A stretch of DNA of 64,000 nucleotides from CAVXFB01 sp963760935 (GTDB lineage: Bacteria > Planctomycetota > Planctomycetia > Pirellulales > Thermoguttaceae), in assembly GCA_963760935.1 (NCBI GenBank), contig CAVXFB010000007.1, positions 372,001 to 436,000 on the forward strand. Direction: 5' to 3'. This document shows positions 26,664 through 35,699 of this stretch, in pieces (position 1 is the first letter of the stretch; each line of letters opens with the position of its first letter). The notes beneath the pieces are model-generated. The model did not search any database. It saw only the letters and a program-made list of their open reading frames with translations, and was not told the origin of the DNA. The position numbers and the translations under genes are program-made.

Positions 26664-28664
26664 ATCGGGTAGGAGGGGGCGTTGCCGCCCCCGTCCTCCC
26701 ACACGACCGTGCGTACGGTTCCGTACACGGCGGTTCAGATTAAACGCTTAAAACGCTGTGACTCGGTAATAAGGCTCACCAGACCGAGCTGGTGCAGATA
26801 ACGGGTCGGGACCGCTTGGTTCATGTGGCTTGCGCCGGCATTCCACCAAGGGCCATGCCCGTTGGTCGCGGAAGTCCACGCTCGGGCGTGGTCCAGTCCG
26901 CGTCGCATCAGTTCGCGGGCGCGAGTCCAGTTTCGCTTCCACTGCCGCCAAAGAATGGCCCGCAGTTTCCGGCGAATCCACTGGTCCAGTTCCTCGAACG
27001 TGATCCGAATCTGCGATTTCCGGTAGTACGACACCCAACCGCGAAGCACTGGACGCAATTCCTCCAACACGCGACGAAGGCTACGCCCTCGACCACGCCG
27101 GAAAATCGTCCGAAGTTTCTCCTTCAATCGTTTCACCGACTGAGGCGACACCTTCAGCTTTGGTTGGCGATGCGGCGTCACCGTATAGCCCAGGAACTTG
27201 CGGTTCCAGGGCCGGTCCACCGCACTCTTCTCTCGATTGACCTTCAAACGCAAACGTTCCCGAAGGAATCGCTCGACCGACGACAAAACGCGTTCGCCCG
27301 CCGCTTTCGACCGCACATAGATGTTGCAATCGTCGGCGTATCGGACGAATCGGTGCCCACGCCGCTGAAGCTCGCTATCCAACTCGTCGAGCAGGATGTT
27401 GCTCAAAAGCGGCGAGAGCGGGCCGCCTTGCGGCGTCCCTTCCGTGCGTTGCGTCACCAGTCCATCTTCCATCATGCCCGCCTGCAAGTAGCGGCGGATC
27501 AGACGAAGGATGCGTTTGTCTTCGATGTGCCGAGCCATCCGCGACATCAAGATGTCATGGTTGACCCGATCGAAGAACTTCTCCAGATCCATGTCCACCA
27601 CCCAGCGATGCCCGGCCTCGATGTACTCCCGCGCCCGATCAATCGCTTGATGGGCGCTGCGTCTCGGACGAAAGCCGAAGCTTTGGTCCGAAAATCGAGG
27701 ATCGAAGTATCGCTGCAACACTTGGTTGAGGGCCTGTTGAATCAGTCGATCGAGAACCGTCGGAATGCCCAGCATCCGCACGCCTTTGCCGCCCGGCTTG
27801 GGGATTTCCACCTTCCGAACCGGCGAGGGACGATACGTACCGCTGAGCAGTTCTTCCCGGATGGCCTCCCAGCAGGCTTGGAGCAAGGGCTTCAAGTCGT
27901 CAACGGTGATTCCGTCAACGCCCGGAGCGCCCTTGTTGCCAACCACCTGCCGGTAAGCCGCCAGCATGTTCTTAGGGCATACAACCTCCTCCATCGTCAT
28001 CAAGGTCTTCTCGCCGACGTGCTCATTACATGCCGTGCCTGCTTGATGCGCAGACCGTGCTCTCGGCGGTTCCGCCGCCTACCCTCCGGTTGCGATCCGG
28101 CTTTCCAGCCATCTTGTCTGCATCTCGTTCAGGCATCGAATGCTCTGCGTCGGTTCGGTCTAATCTGTTCGGCCCTTCGGCACGTCGATGCGGCCTTGCG
28201 ATCCCCGGCCGTTTCTCCCCTTTCGGGCGAGTGTCTCGATCGAGCGGGCCGCCGGCCCGCGACTACTATGGCCTCGGCTGACTTCTGTCGTCCCTTCGGC
28301 CCGCCTTGCGACGGGCCTAGCCATTGGCAGGACGACAGATCTCTCAGGGTAAGGCGCGTGACTTTCCTCCCATACACCCGCCGCATATACGCCGAACCGG
28401 TCCGAATGACGTTGGGCTTCGAGTCTATTGGCCCTCTCGCCCACCGGTTCGACGCCTCGTATGCGATTCATGTTCTTCGGGCCAGGAGTTTGCCTGCCGC
28501 TTCCTTCGGACTCCGCCTCACGGCGGACGCCCTTGCGTTTCGGCTAGGAGTTCCTGTCATTAAGGTCTCCGCCGGGACTCTCACCCGGCCAGTCACTTCC
28601 CGGCTCGCTTTCGCTACCCGGTTGACAGCGTCAGGTATGACGCTGCGCGTCATGCCTGACGCAC
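26664..28664 (-). mobile_element. Group IIC intron, copy 2
   Basis: The boundaries parallel copy 1: GTGCG at 28664 after a terminator, CCGAT at 26664. Length is 2001 bp. The near identity to copy 1 shows recent movement. The 3' flank is unrelated to that of copy 1, while the 5' flank is a diverged paralogue. Confidence 0.9.
26735..28000 (-). CDS. ltrA: Group IIC intron reverse transcriptase/maturase, copy 2
   Basis: A 421-residue protein identical to copy 1 apart from Pro26 (Leu in copy 1). It has the same YADD polymerase motif at 221-224, QGGPLSPLLSN and GIIM maturase region, and no endonuclease domain. The Pro in GAPGVDG is the usual residue of this reverse-transcriptase motif, so copy 2 probably keeps the ancestral form and copy 1 the change. 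Both genes look intact. The start ATG 28000 follows a TTG codon that is also in frame. Confidence 0.92.
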   Translation of the reverse strand: MTMEEVVCPKNMLAAYRQVVGNKGAPGVDGITVDDLKPLLQACWEAIREELLSGTYRPSPVRKVEIPKPGGKGVRMLGIPTVLDRLIQQALNQVLQRYFDPRFSDQSFGFRPRRSAHQAIDRAREYIEAGHRWVVDMDLEKFFDRVNHDILMSRMARHIEDKRILRLIRRYLQAGMMEDGLVTQRTEGTPQGGPLSPLLSNILLDELDSELQRRGHRFVRYADDCNIYVRSKAAGERVLSSVERFLRERLRLKVNREKSAVDRPWNRKFLGYTVTPHRQPKLKVSPQSVKRLKEKLRTIFRRGRGRSLRRVLEELRPVLRGWVSYYRKSQIRITFEELDQWIRRKLRAILWRQWKRNWTRARELMRRGLDHARAWTSATNGHGPWWNAGASHMNQAVPTRYLHQLGLVSLITESQRFKRLI

Positions 28665-28923
28665 CAATAGTTAAAGACCGCCCCAAGCCGGGGCGGTCGT
28701 GTCCAAAGGGGAAACACAACCGCCCCGCTACACTGCGAGGCTCAAGTTAGAATCGGTGTGGCAAGATGTTTGCCGGGCGAACCGCAAGAACAGCCGAGAG
28801 AAGCCGCCATCTCCGACACTATCGCCCGCATTCGCTCACCAAAAAACTCACGACCGCAAGACCCCGACGGCTAATTCGGGCTCTATAGCTCAGTTCCGCG
28901 GAAAGCGCCGTTATTAAGCACGG
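28665..28923. repeat. 259-bp paralogous intron target, copy B
   Basis: About 95% identical to 10006-10264. The similarity stops at the same point (TTATTAAGCACGG). It includes the same terminator and the competing hairpin. Confidence 0.75.
28676..28698 (-). terminator. Rho-independent-like terminator before intron 2
   Basis: Same 9-bp stem GACCGCCCC/GGGGCGGTC as at 10017-10039, followed on the minus strand by TTTAAC. Confidence 0.75.
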
Positions 28924-29538
28924 CAGAGGAGGCGTGGGGCATGTTCGGAAGCCTGCGAATCCGATTTTGCATCCCTGAAAGAGCTTTTGCTGTCAAGGGC
29001 CTCCTGGCGAATTTGTTTGCGCACGTTCCACCTCAAAGCCTGATAGGGATTTTGTTGTACGGTTTGGGTTGAGGAATCGCTGTGGGAACTTGGTTGCCGC
29101 GGTCATTGGTTGCGAGGTTGTTCGCGCCGTTCTTTTCTCACGCGGCGGCACCCCAATCCATCCCTCCGTGAATCCGCCTGCCTTGTACGGCAGTCGGCCA
29201 GATCCCTGGGGGATCTGACACCGAGTATTCTGCTGCGACCGTCCCGTCGACGCCCGGCCGTCTCAATCAAAATCACGCTCGGCAAAGTGCGCCGAGTCCA
29301 TTGCAAAATTCGGACTGGCCTTGCGCCGCGGGGGCCTCTTCTCGAAGGAAGGGCCGATGCAACCGTCGTTCGTTGTCTACACGTTCCTCGGCTTCTTGTT
29401 TCCAGGGGGACCCTGCGAGCCCCTTCCGCCTTCGCCGTCGCCTCGACCCTCACCCGAGGCGAAGCCTTCTGGGGTCGAGGTGACCAGAAGGCGCGAAGGG
29501 GCGGTCCCTTTTTGTCGAGCCCGAGCTGCGGCTTATCG
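28924..29538. other. Non-coding flank of second IS110 element
   Basis: A 615-bp stretch without a supported gene. It contains GC-rich hairpins such as TCGCCTCGACCCTCACCCGAG, near 29438. It lies downstream (minus sense) of the IS110 transposase and may include the element's end and a guide RNA. Confidence 0.35.
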
Positions 29539-30627
29539 CTATGCGGCCTCTGTCTTCGATCGCAGTTGCCGCGACGGCGGACCGCCCGCCACGTAAGGCT
29601 CGTTGTGTTTCACCATGTGCCAAATGATCATCGCCAGCCGACGCATCACCGCCACGCGGGCGATCTTCGATCCGCGCCGTCGCTTGATCCGACCGTACCA
29701 TACTTTCATCCACGCATCACGCCGCAGGGTGTGCAGCACCAGCTGTCCAAGGATAAATCGAGCCATAGCACTACCTTGCTTGGTGATCGAGCCTAAGCGG
29801 TCCGTGACCTCGCCCGATTTCCGGCAGTCCGGCGTCAATCCCCAATAGTTCGCCAGGCTGCCCGGCCGTGGGAACCGCTCGATCGAACCGATCCGCGACG
29901 CCAACGCTAGGCTACTGTACGCCCCACAACCGGGAATCGTTGCCACCACGGCAGCCGTCTGGCTTTGGGACTGCCGCTTCTGGATCTCGGCTTCGAGCGT
30001 CTCGATCTGCGCGTCCCAGAGCGTCCACTGGGCCAAAAACTGGTCCAGCTCCAGCCGGTCGATCGAGCCCAACGCCAACTCCGTCAACCACTTCCTTCCC
30101 TTGATTGTGTCGAGCTCTTTGGTCGGGCAGTCTTGCTCTAGATTGTGTTTGCGCAACAGGTGCTTAATTCTGTTGATCGTCCGTGTGCGGAGTTGACCTA
30201 ATCGCTGACGCAAGACGGTAATCTGCCGGTCGGCCACGTCCTTGGGGCCGGCGGGCTGCACGCGGCGAATCCCGTGCACCTTCTTGCCCGCCAATAATCG
30301 CTGCCGATTGACCGATAGAAGTTCGCCTAAGGCGTTGGCATCACGGCGATCCGTCTTCTTCTTAGACCGCTTCTCAGGCTGAATGAGGATCGTCTCGCGG
30401 CAGTCATATTCGGCCAGCTCCTTGAGCAGCCAGTCATTGAAGCCACAGACCTCCAGGATCGTGACAAATCCTCCTTCTGTGGTCGCCTGCTTCTGCACGT
30501 CGGCCAGGAATGCCCGCACCCTTGGCCATTCCGTACTGATCTGACGTTTGAGGATCACGTCGCCTTGTTCGTTGCGAAGATTCACGGTCAACTGCTTTCG
30601 GTGTTGGTCGATGGTGAGGTACAACAT
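29539..30627 (-). CDS. IS110-family transposase (DEDD), second type
   Basis: A 362-residue transposase unrelated at close range to the one at 24175. It begins MLYLTIDQHRKQL (first catalytic Asp), then KKKTDRRDANALGELL. The C-terminal domain has IPGCGAYSSLALASRIG, YWGLTPDCRKSG and the Ser region DRLGSITKQGSAMARF. The overall length and motif spacing are normal for IS110 proteins. It appears intact. The leader just upstream forms a branched structure closed by a perfect 12-bp stem. A decayed tRNA-Leu lies about 140 bp beyond the start. Confidence 0.9.
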   Translation of the reverse strand: MLYLTIDQHRKQLTVNLRNEQGDVILKRQISTEWPRVRAFLADVQKQATTEGGFVTILEVCGFNDWLLKELAEYDCRETILIQPEKRSKKKTDRRDANALGELLSVNRQRLLAGKKVHGIRRVQPAGPKDVADRQITVLRQRLGQLRTRTINRIKHLLRKHNLEQDCPTKELDTIKGRKWLTELALGSIDRLELDQFLAQWTLWDAQIETLEAEIQKRQSQSQTAAVVATIPGCGAYSSLALASRIGSIERFPRPGSLANYWGLTPDCRKSGEVTDRLGSITKQGSAMARFILGQLVLHTLRRDAWMKVWYGRIKRRRGSKIARVAVMRRLAMIIWHMVKHNEPYVAGGPPSRQLRSKTEAA

Positions 30628-30630
30628 ACT

Positions 30631-30715
30631 CGGTTCTCCTGGGTATAAACCCTGTTAGGGTGTTGCTCTTGGCGCGCCACTGTGGCGACGCCGTTCAAAG
30701 CATCCAGGAGAACCG
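30631..30715. repeat. Branched stem-loop leader of IS110 element
   Basis: CGGTTCTCCTGG (30631-30642) pairs perfectly with CCAGGAGAACCG (30704-30715). Inside are two smaller hairpins, ACCCT-GTT-AGGGT and CGCCA-CTG-TGGCG. It begins four bases from the transposase start. A closing stem with two internal arms suggests a structured RNA. Confidence 0.55.
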
Positions 30716-30768
30716 TTCTTCTCTCAAGCGGCCACTCTTTCATAGAATCAAAATCCAACTGCGACATG

Positions 30769-30850
30769 TCCGAGATCAGAGTAAGACGGCGCTCGGGATT
30801 TAAAATCCCGTGCCCGTAACTGGGCGTATGGGTTCAAGTCCCATCTCGGC
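30769..30850 (+). pseudogene. Decayed tRNA-Leu (anticodon UAA)
   Basis: The anticodon arm CGGGA-TTTAAAA-TCCCG (UAA at 30801-30803), a long variable arm (GCCC..GGGC) and the T arm (ATGGG-TTCAAGT-CCCAT) are all good. The 3' acceptor TCTCGGC pairs with TCCGAGA except for the first base. The D arm is shortened and lacks the usual GG, and the discriminator is C rather than A, with no CCA. It looks like a tRNA 3' part left by an integrating element, not a working tRNA. Confidence 0.6.
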
Positions 30851-30900
30851 CACTAGTTCATTCGTGCAGACTGTGACATTCTGATGCAATCCGCGACAAG

Positions 30901-30925
30901 ACTCCGCGATTTCCGCGGAGTTTTG
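30901..30925 (+). terminator. Hairpin with T-run
   Basis: ACTCCGCG pairs perfectly with CGCGGAGT across a 5-nt loop and is followed by TTTT. It may terminate leftover transcripts from the tRNA side. From here to 31277 I see no supported gene. Confidence 0.5.
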
Positions 30926-31277
30926 CGGAATTCTGCGGACGCTCGGGATTTCCTGCCCCGAGCAATATCCCGGCGATAAGCGTGCCCACAGTGCAAACTG
31001 ATGCAAACTGTAACGCTACACAGCGAACTCGACGGCACCATAGACGGCACTCCGGCCACTTCTCGGCACCACTGATGGCACCTTTTTGGGCCACCAGGCT
31101 CTGTTTTCGGGGGCTCGTACGAAATTGATAGCATCGGTCGCGCATAGGCGGATGTCACCATCCAAATATGGCGAAATATGCGTCGGTGTGTCGCCCCGAC
31201 GGCGCACAACTTCTAAACGAGACTCCCGACCCATTGGTTCTTTGCGGTGGGTAGATGCTTGCGACCGGCGTGGTGGA

Positions 31278-32358
31278 CTAGTAAGGGGTGCCGGTGATTG
31301 TCTCCACCATCGCCCAGAAGTTCTCCAACGGTGTGTCGAGTTGCACGTGATGCGTTGGGCCGATAATCAGCCCACCACCGCGTCCAATCCCGTTTAGCCT
31401 CGCGAGCACTTCGCGTCTTACGTCGCCCGGGCTGCCGAAAGGCAACGTATGCTGCTCGTCCAGGGAGCCCCAAAAGCACAAACGGTCGCCATATTGCCGC
31501 TTGATCTCCGCGGGGTCCATGCAGGCCGGTTGGATTGGATTCAGCACGTCCACGCCGATCTCGATCAGTTCGGGAATGATGGTGCGAAGGTCTCCATCAC
31601 AGTGATACGCCACTTTGAGCCGCAGATTGATTGCCTTAAGTGTGGCAATGAACTGGGCCATCAGCGGTTTGAGGAACGTGCCGCCAATGAGCGGGCGAAA
31701 TCATCATTCCGCGTTGACTGCCTACGTCATCGCCGATCCAAATCATGTCGACACCCATCGCGACCAGACGCTTGGCAGCGGCCAGGTGATACTGGTAAGG
31801 AATGTCCAAAATACGGCGCACCAAATCGGGTTCCGTAACAAAGTCCATCATCAACTGCGACAGTCCTCGCAATGCCCAAGCAGTCTCGAAGATCGTGGTG
31901 ACGGTGACGCCAACGATGTAGTATTCAGCCCCGTACTGGGCCAGAACGTGTTTTGCTTCGAGATATAGTTCGGGCCGGTGTGGATCGGGTGATTGGTAGG
32001 CGTCGATCTTCGTATCATCAGCCAGCGGATGTGTTGCCACCTCAGTATAAATGCCCTGGCCGAACGGAGTCTCGTAAGTACAAGGCCGCCAGCCGATGCC
32101 CCATTCATCGGTATAGGCCTCGCTGCTCTGATAGTAGCAGTTCGCCCAACCAACCGAAGTCAAGAGCATGTCCTGATCGAGTGCAAGCTCCAACTCATAG
32201 GTGTTCCCGCCTCCATGCGGATTATGATCCAACTCGCCATTCAGCCGCATCTCCTTGCGCAGTCGGTGAGCAAACTCGGGTGTGAAGCTGATTTGCATGG
32301 GACAGCGGTCTGGCCGCTCATGATTAAGCGATGTCAAGACACGTTCGCGATGATTCAT
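31278..32358 (-). pseudogene. Uroporphyrinogen-decarboxylase-like protein, one frameshift
   Basis: Two frames together make a full-length protein of about 360 residues. The first (32358 to about 31690) starts MNHRERVLTSLNHERPDRCP, typical of the UROD superfamily branch near MtaA/CmuA methyltransferases, and reaches DDVGSQRGMMISPAHWR. The second continues FLKPLMAQFIATLKA, the His/Asp-containing AYHCDGD, VLNPIQP, and the end GPTHHVQLDTPLENFW. One extra base near 31685 separates them. It is last in a minus-strand operon behind the symporter; its ATG overlaps the stop of the small membrane gene. Such genes are common in planctomycete sugar loci, with unknown substrate. Confidence 0.8.
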
Positions 32359-32579
32359 GGCTCTGTCTTCCTCGTCTTCCTAGTCTTGTGCCTCGCTCGC
32401 CAGGCCATTGCCAGCATGAAACCGCCAAAAAGCAGCAGGGCGCAACCCCAGACAAGATTCACGTTGACACCGAACGAATGGACCCGGTAGATATTCGGAT
32501 CCGAAACAAGCCCGAAGATAACCAAGATCGATCCCAGTATCGTGAACATCGCACCGATGGGATAGCGAATGTCGAGCAT
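32355..32579 (-). CDS. Small two-pass membrane partner of SSS symporter
   Basis: A 74-residue protein with two hydrophobic helices (YPIGAMFTILGSILVIFGLV and NLVWGCALLLFGGFMLAMAW) and a basic tail (RARHKTRKTRK). It starts 12 bases after the symporter stop, and its own stop overlaps the next start as ATGA. Small two-pass proteins of this shape often accompany sodium-solute symporters in planctomycetes and verrucomicrobia. A subunit role is likely but not shown. Confidence 0.65.
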   Translation of the reverse strand: MLDIRYPIGAMFTILGSILVIFGLVSDPNIYRVHSFGVNVNLVWGCALLLFGGFMLAMAWRARHKTRKTRKTEP

Positions 32580-32591
32580 GATAGACCCCGC

Positions 32592-34433
32592 TTACCAGAA
32601 CATGATGTTTAGAATAATGGTTATCGTAAGCATGACGACGGCGAGCGTCCCGGGCCTGGCATACCATGCCAGGTGATCGTCGCTATTGCATCGCTCCGTG
32701 AGCGAGTAGACCAGTCCTCGCAACTCGTCATCCGACTTCGTACGAACGGTTGCCAGCGAAACCAGGATGGTCACGGTAAAGCATGTAACCCAGGAGTAGA
32801 TGGCCATCCAGAAGTTTTGCGCCATGTCGCTGCCGTAGGTGTGCCAGGGCTGGGCGACGAGCCAATGGCCCGAAGGACCGGTTACGGCCGTATGCATGGC
32901 GGAGGCCGCCGTGCCGGCCAGCAGGCCGAAGAACGCCCCGTGGCCGGTGGTCCGTTTCCAGAACATTCCCAGTAAAAACGTGCCGAATAACGGGGCATTG
33001 ACGAAGCCGAATATCAGTTGGATGAAATCCATGATGTTGTTGAAGCGGGAAGCAGCGTAGGCCGCGGCAATGCTGAGCCCGATCCCGAACACGGTAGCCA
33101 TCCGTCCCATCCAGAGGTAATGATTATCGCTCCGGTTGCGGACGAAGTAGCTCTGATAGATGTCGTAGGTCCAGACGGTGTTGAAGGCCGTTACGTTGCC
33201 GGCCATGCCCGACATGAACGACGCCATGAGCGCCGTCAGCCCGAGGCCGAGCAAGCCGGTCGGAAAGTACTGAACCAGCATCATCGGGATGGCCAGATCG
33301 TAGTCGAGTTCGACGTTGCCGTTCCGGTCGGCCTTCACGCGATGCACGGTGGTCGTGACCCCATCGACGGTTTCGGTAACCGCTTCAAGTTTTGGGGGAA
33401 TCAGCCCGCCATACGGCACGGCGAGCTTGGCGTCGACGGCTGCGCCGACGGCGGGCGGATGATCAGCCGTGGGAAAGACGCCGGCGTGTGGCGTGGCCAC
33501 CAACGCGATCATTCCCGGCACGATCACGATCACCGGGATCAGGATTTTTGGAATCGTGGCGATGACGGGGGTGCGCCGAGCGGCCGACATGGATTCGGCC
33601 GCCATTGCCCGCTGCACGACCAGGAAATCGGTGCACCAATACCCGAATGCCAGCACGAAGCCCAGGCCCACCATCATCCCGAACCATTCGACGTGCATCG
33701 GGTTGCTGGCCTCAGATCCCATGTTGGCCCAGACGCTAGTCCACGCCCCCGGCGGATAGTGCTCAGGAGTTGTTTGGATCATGACGTCCAGTTTGGCCGT
33801 GAGCCCCGCCCAACCGCCAACGTCCCAAAGACCGAGAACCACCAGCGGCAAGAAACCGAGCACCACCAGGAAGAATTGCAGCACCTCATTATAGATGGCC
33901 GACGTTAATCCGCCCAAGAAAATGTACACCAGCACGATCGCGGCCGAGACCCAGATGCTCAGGCTGAAGTCCCAGTTCAGCAGCGTTTGCAGCAGCTTCG
34001 CCGACGCGTACATGGAGATGCCCGACTGAAAGATGGTCATCACGGCGAAGGAGATTGCGTTGAATCCGCGGGTCTTTTCGTCGAAGCGGAGCTTCAGGTA
34101 TTCGGGCACCGATCGGGCTTTCGACCCATAGTAGAACGGCATCATGAAGATGCCCACGAACACCATCGCCGCGACGGCTCCGAGCCAATAGAACTGGCAG
34201 GTCATCATGCCGTACTTGGCGCCGCAGGCCCCCATGCCGATCACTTCGTTCGCTCCAAGATTGGCGGAAACGAACGCCAACGCCGTGATCCAGGCGGGAA
34301 TCGAACGCCCCGAGAGGAAGAAATCCGTGCTGGTCTTCATGTACCGTTTGAGGGCGAACCCGATGCCCAATACGAATGCGACATACACCGCCAGCATGAC
34401 GTAATCGACATGGCCAAGACGAACGGACTCCAT
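32592..34433 (-). CDS. Sodium:solute symporter (SSS family)
   Basis: A 613-residue transporter. Start ATG 34433 follows GAGGA eight bases upstream; a much longer frame upstream overlaps the AraC gene antisense-free region and is rejected. Hallmarks are the first helices (VDYVMLAVYVAFVLGIGFAL), the substrate- and sodium-site region FFLSGRSIPAWITALAFVSANLGANEVIGM, PFYYGSKARSVPEYL and LTALMASFMSGMAGNVTAFNT. There are about 13-15 membrane segments. Residues about 335-385 form an unusually long hydrophilic insert. It sits directly behind an AraC regulator, opposite secreted glycosidase genes, so it probably imports a sugar they release. Confidence 0.9.
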   Translation of the reverse strand: MESVRLGHVDYVMLAVYVAFVLGIGFALKRYMKTSTDFFLSGRSIPAWITALAFVSANLGANEVIGMGACGAKYGMMTCQFYWLGAVAAMVFVGIFMMPFYYGSKARSVPEYLKLRFDEKTRGFNAISFAVMTIFQSGISMYASAKLLQTLLNWDFSLSIWVSAAIVLVYIFLGGLTSAIYNEVLQFFLVVLGFLPLVVLGLWDVGGWAGLTAKLDVMIQTTPEHYPPGAWTSVWANMGSEASNPMHVEWFGMMVGLGFVLAFGYWCTDFLVVQRAMAAESMSAARRTPVIATIPKILIPVIVIVPGMIALVATPHAGVFPTADHPPAVGAAVDAKLAVPYGGLIPPKLEAVTETVDGVTTTVHRVKADRNGNVELDYDLAIPMMLVQYFPTGLLGLGLTALMASFMSGMAGNVTAFNTVWTYDIYQSYFVRNRSDNHYLWMGRMATVFGIGLSIAAAYAASRFNNIMDFIQLIFGFVNAPLFGTFLLGMFWKRTTGHGAFFGLLAGTAASAMHTAVTGPSGHWLVAQPWHTYGSDMAQNFWMAIYSWVTCFTVTILVSLATVRTKSDDELRGLVYSLTERCNSDDHLAWYARPGTLAVVMLTITIILNIMFW

Positions 34434-34498
34434 GCGGTCTTCCTCAGACTGGGCCTCAGCTATCGAGGCGATGATTCTTGCGCCTGTGGTGGCGAAAC

Positions 34499-35410
34499 TT
34501 AACGTCGGTCGCCAGCTCGGACCATCTTCCGGCCATGGCGCCATTGGTTCGGCGATACTTCGGTCTTCGTCTTGAAGAGCTTCGAGAAATGATAGACATT
34601 CTGGAATCCGAGGTCTTTGGCGATTTGCGTGATGGACAAACCAGACTCGCGCAGCATCATTTTCGCCTGGCCGATCTTCAGTTGCAGGTGGTATTGGTAG
34701 GGCGAGAGACCCGTATGCTCCTTGAACACTCGCCGCAAGTGGCCGGCGCTCACCTCTAGAGACGCTGCCAGTTCCTCGATCACGGGCAGCGATTTCGTCT
34801 GTTCTTCGATGGCCGCTTTGGAACGCCGGACCAAATCGTACGTGTGAGCATCGGTTCGCCGATTTTGTTCCGCGGCCAGCACGTTGGCAATGAGTCCCAG
34901 AGTGTCGGCAGCGATGATGTGTTGGAATCCGACCGTCTCGGAGCGGAGATGGTCCACGATCGCGTTGAAGGAGCGGATGACGTTGTGATCCACGCCGGTG
35001 TTTATCACGGGTGCTTCTGGAGTAATGAAGCCGTTTCTTTGGAGGCGCTCGGCTTGCTCGCCGTGAAAGGTGACCCAATACTCGCGCCAGCCGGTGTCTT
35101 TGTTGGGCCGATAGCGATGCCAGACCTCGGGGAAGAGAAGTATCGCGGTGCCCTCGCCGAAGGTCGCCCGACCGGTCACATTCGATTCGAACTCGCCGGC
35201 TCCCTCAGAGATATAGACGATGGCGTATTCGTGAAATGTCCGGCCATTTTGCCAGTGGAACACATGCGATGCCGGATGAAGATGGCTTCTTGGAGGGTAA
35301 AGGCTACCAGGCGGCGTGTCCCGGTAACCGGCCCCGGTTACATAAAGTCCCCATTGCTTGTCGCGTTGGCCAACCGCGAGGTAGCGGAAGAACGAATCCG
35401 GTTTAGACAT
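34499..35410 (-). CDS. AraC-family transcriptional regulator
   Basis: A 303-residue regulator. The N-terminal cupin-like sensor domain (about 40-150) includes SHVFHWQNGRTFHEYAIVYI and FPEVWHRYRPN. The C-terminal double helix-turn-helix (about 200-300) has IEELAASLEVSAGHLRRVFK and ITQIAKDLGFQNVYHFSKLF. ATG 35410 has GAGG seven bases upstream; the frame back to 35575 has no start signal. The gene leads the minus-strand transporter operon and is divergent from the glycosidase genes starting at 35700, so the 290-bp gap between them probably contains its operator. Confidence 0.88.
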   Translation of the reverse strand: MSKPDSFFRYLAVGQRDKQWGLYVTGAGYRDTPPGSLYPPRSHLHPASHVFHWQNGRTFHEYAIVYISEGAGEFESNVTGRATFGEGTAILLFPEVWHRYRPNKDTGWREYWVTFHGEQAERLQRNGFITPEAPVINTGVDHNVIRSFNAIVDHLRSETVGFQHIIAADTLGLIANVLAAEQNRRTDAHTYDLVRRSKAAIEEQTKSLPVIEELAASLEVSAGHLRRVFKEHTGLSPYQYHLQLKIGQAKMMLRESGLSITQIAKDLGFQNVYHFSKLFKTKTEVSPNQWRHGRKMVRAGDRR

Positions 35411-35699
35411 CCAAGAACCTCGTGCGGGGGCGACGAAGGCTGGCATCATCGCATGACGGGCAGCAACCGCCGAAACGCTAGAGTAGCAGCTTTCCGGTCC
35501 ACTTGTCAATTGCCTTGCCCACCGGATGATACAGCCTCGCCGTGCGGAATAGCCGCCGAGTGGGCCGTCGCACATCCGGAAAACAATGTGCGAAATAGAT
35601 AAATAATGTTCGTTTTAGGTATTTCTTTTCCGGCGGGAACAAGTAACCTGAAAAACAACGGCACTGGTCGGAGTCACGTTTGGCGACAGGAGAAATGTC

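Noticed and set aside
26792..28750. A 652-codon plus-strand open frame across intron copy 2 (and a 457-codon one at 8131-9504)
   Set aside because: It is antisense to the reverse transcriptase in high-GC sequence, has no domain, and its length changes with the 2-bp difference between the copies.
29110..29796. A 228-codon plus-strand frame
   Set aside because: It overlaps the transposase 3' end antisense, has no start signal and has low-complexity Arg/Ser/Pro content.
30769..30853. A functional tRNA-Leu
   Set aside because: The D arm is shortened, the acceptor has a mismatch at its first pair and the discriminator is not A; called as decayed instead.
31016..31270. A possible integrase C-terminus on the minus strand near the decayed tRNA
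   Set aside because: The short frame lacks any catalytic motif; similarity was only an impression.
33018..33908. A 296-codon plus-strand frame opposite the symporter
   Set aside because: It is rich in His, Arg and Gly, has no motif, and lies wholly antisense to a clear membrane transporter.
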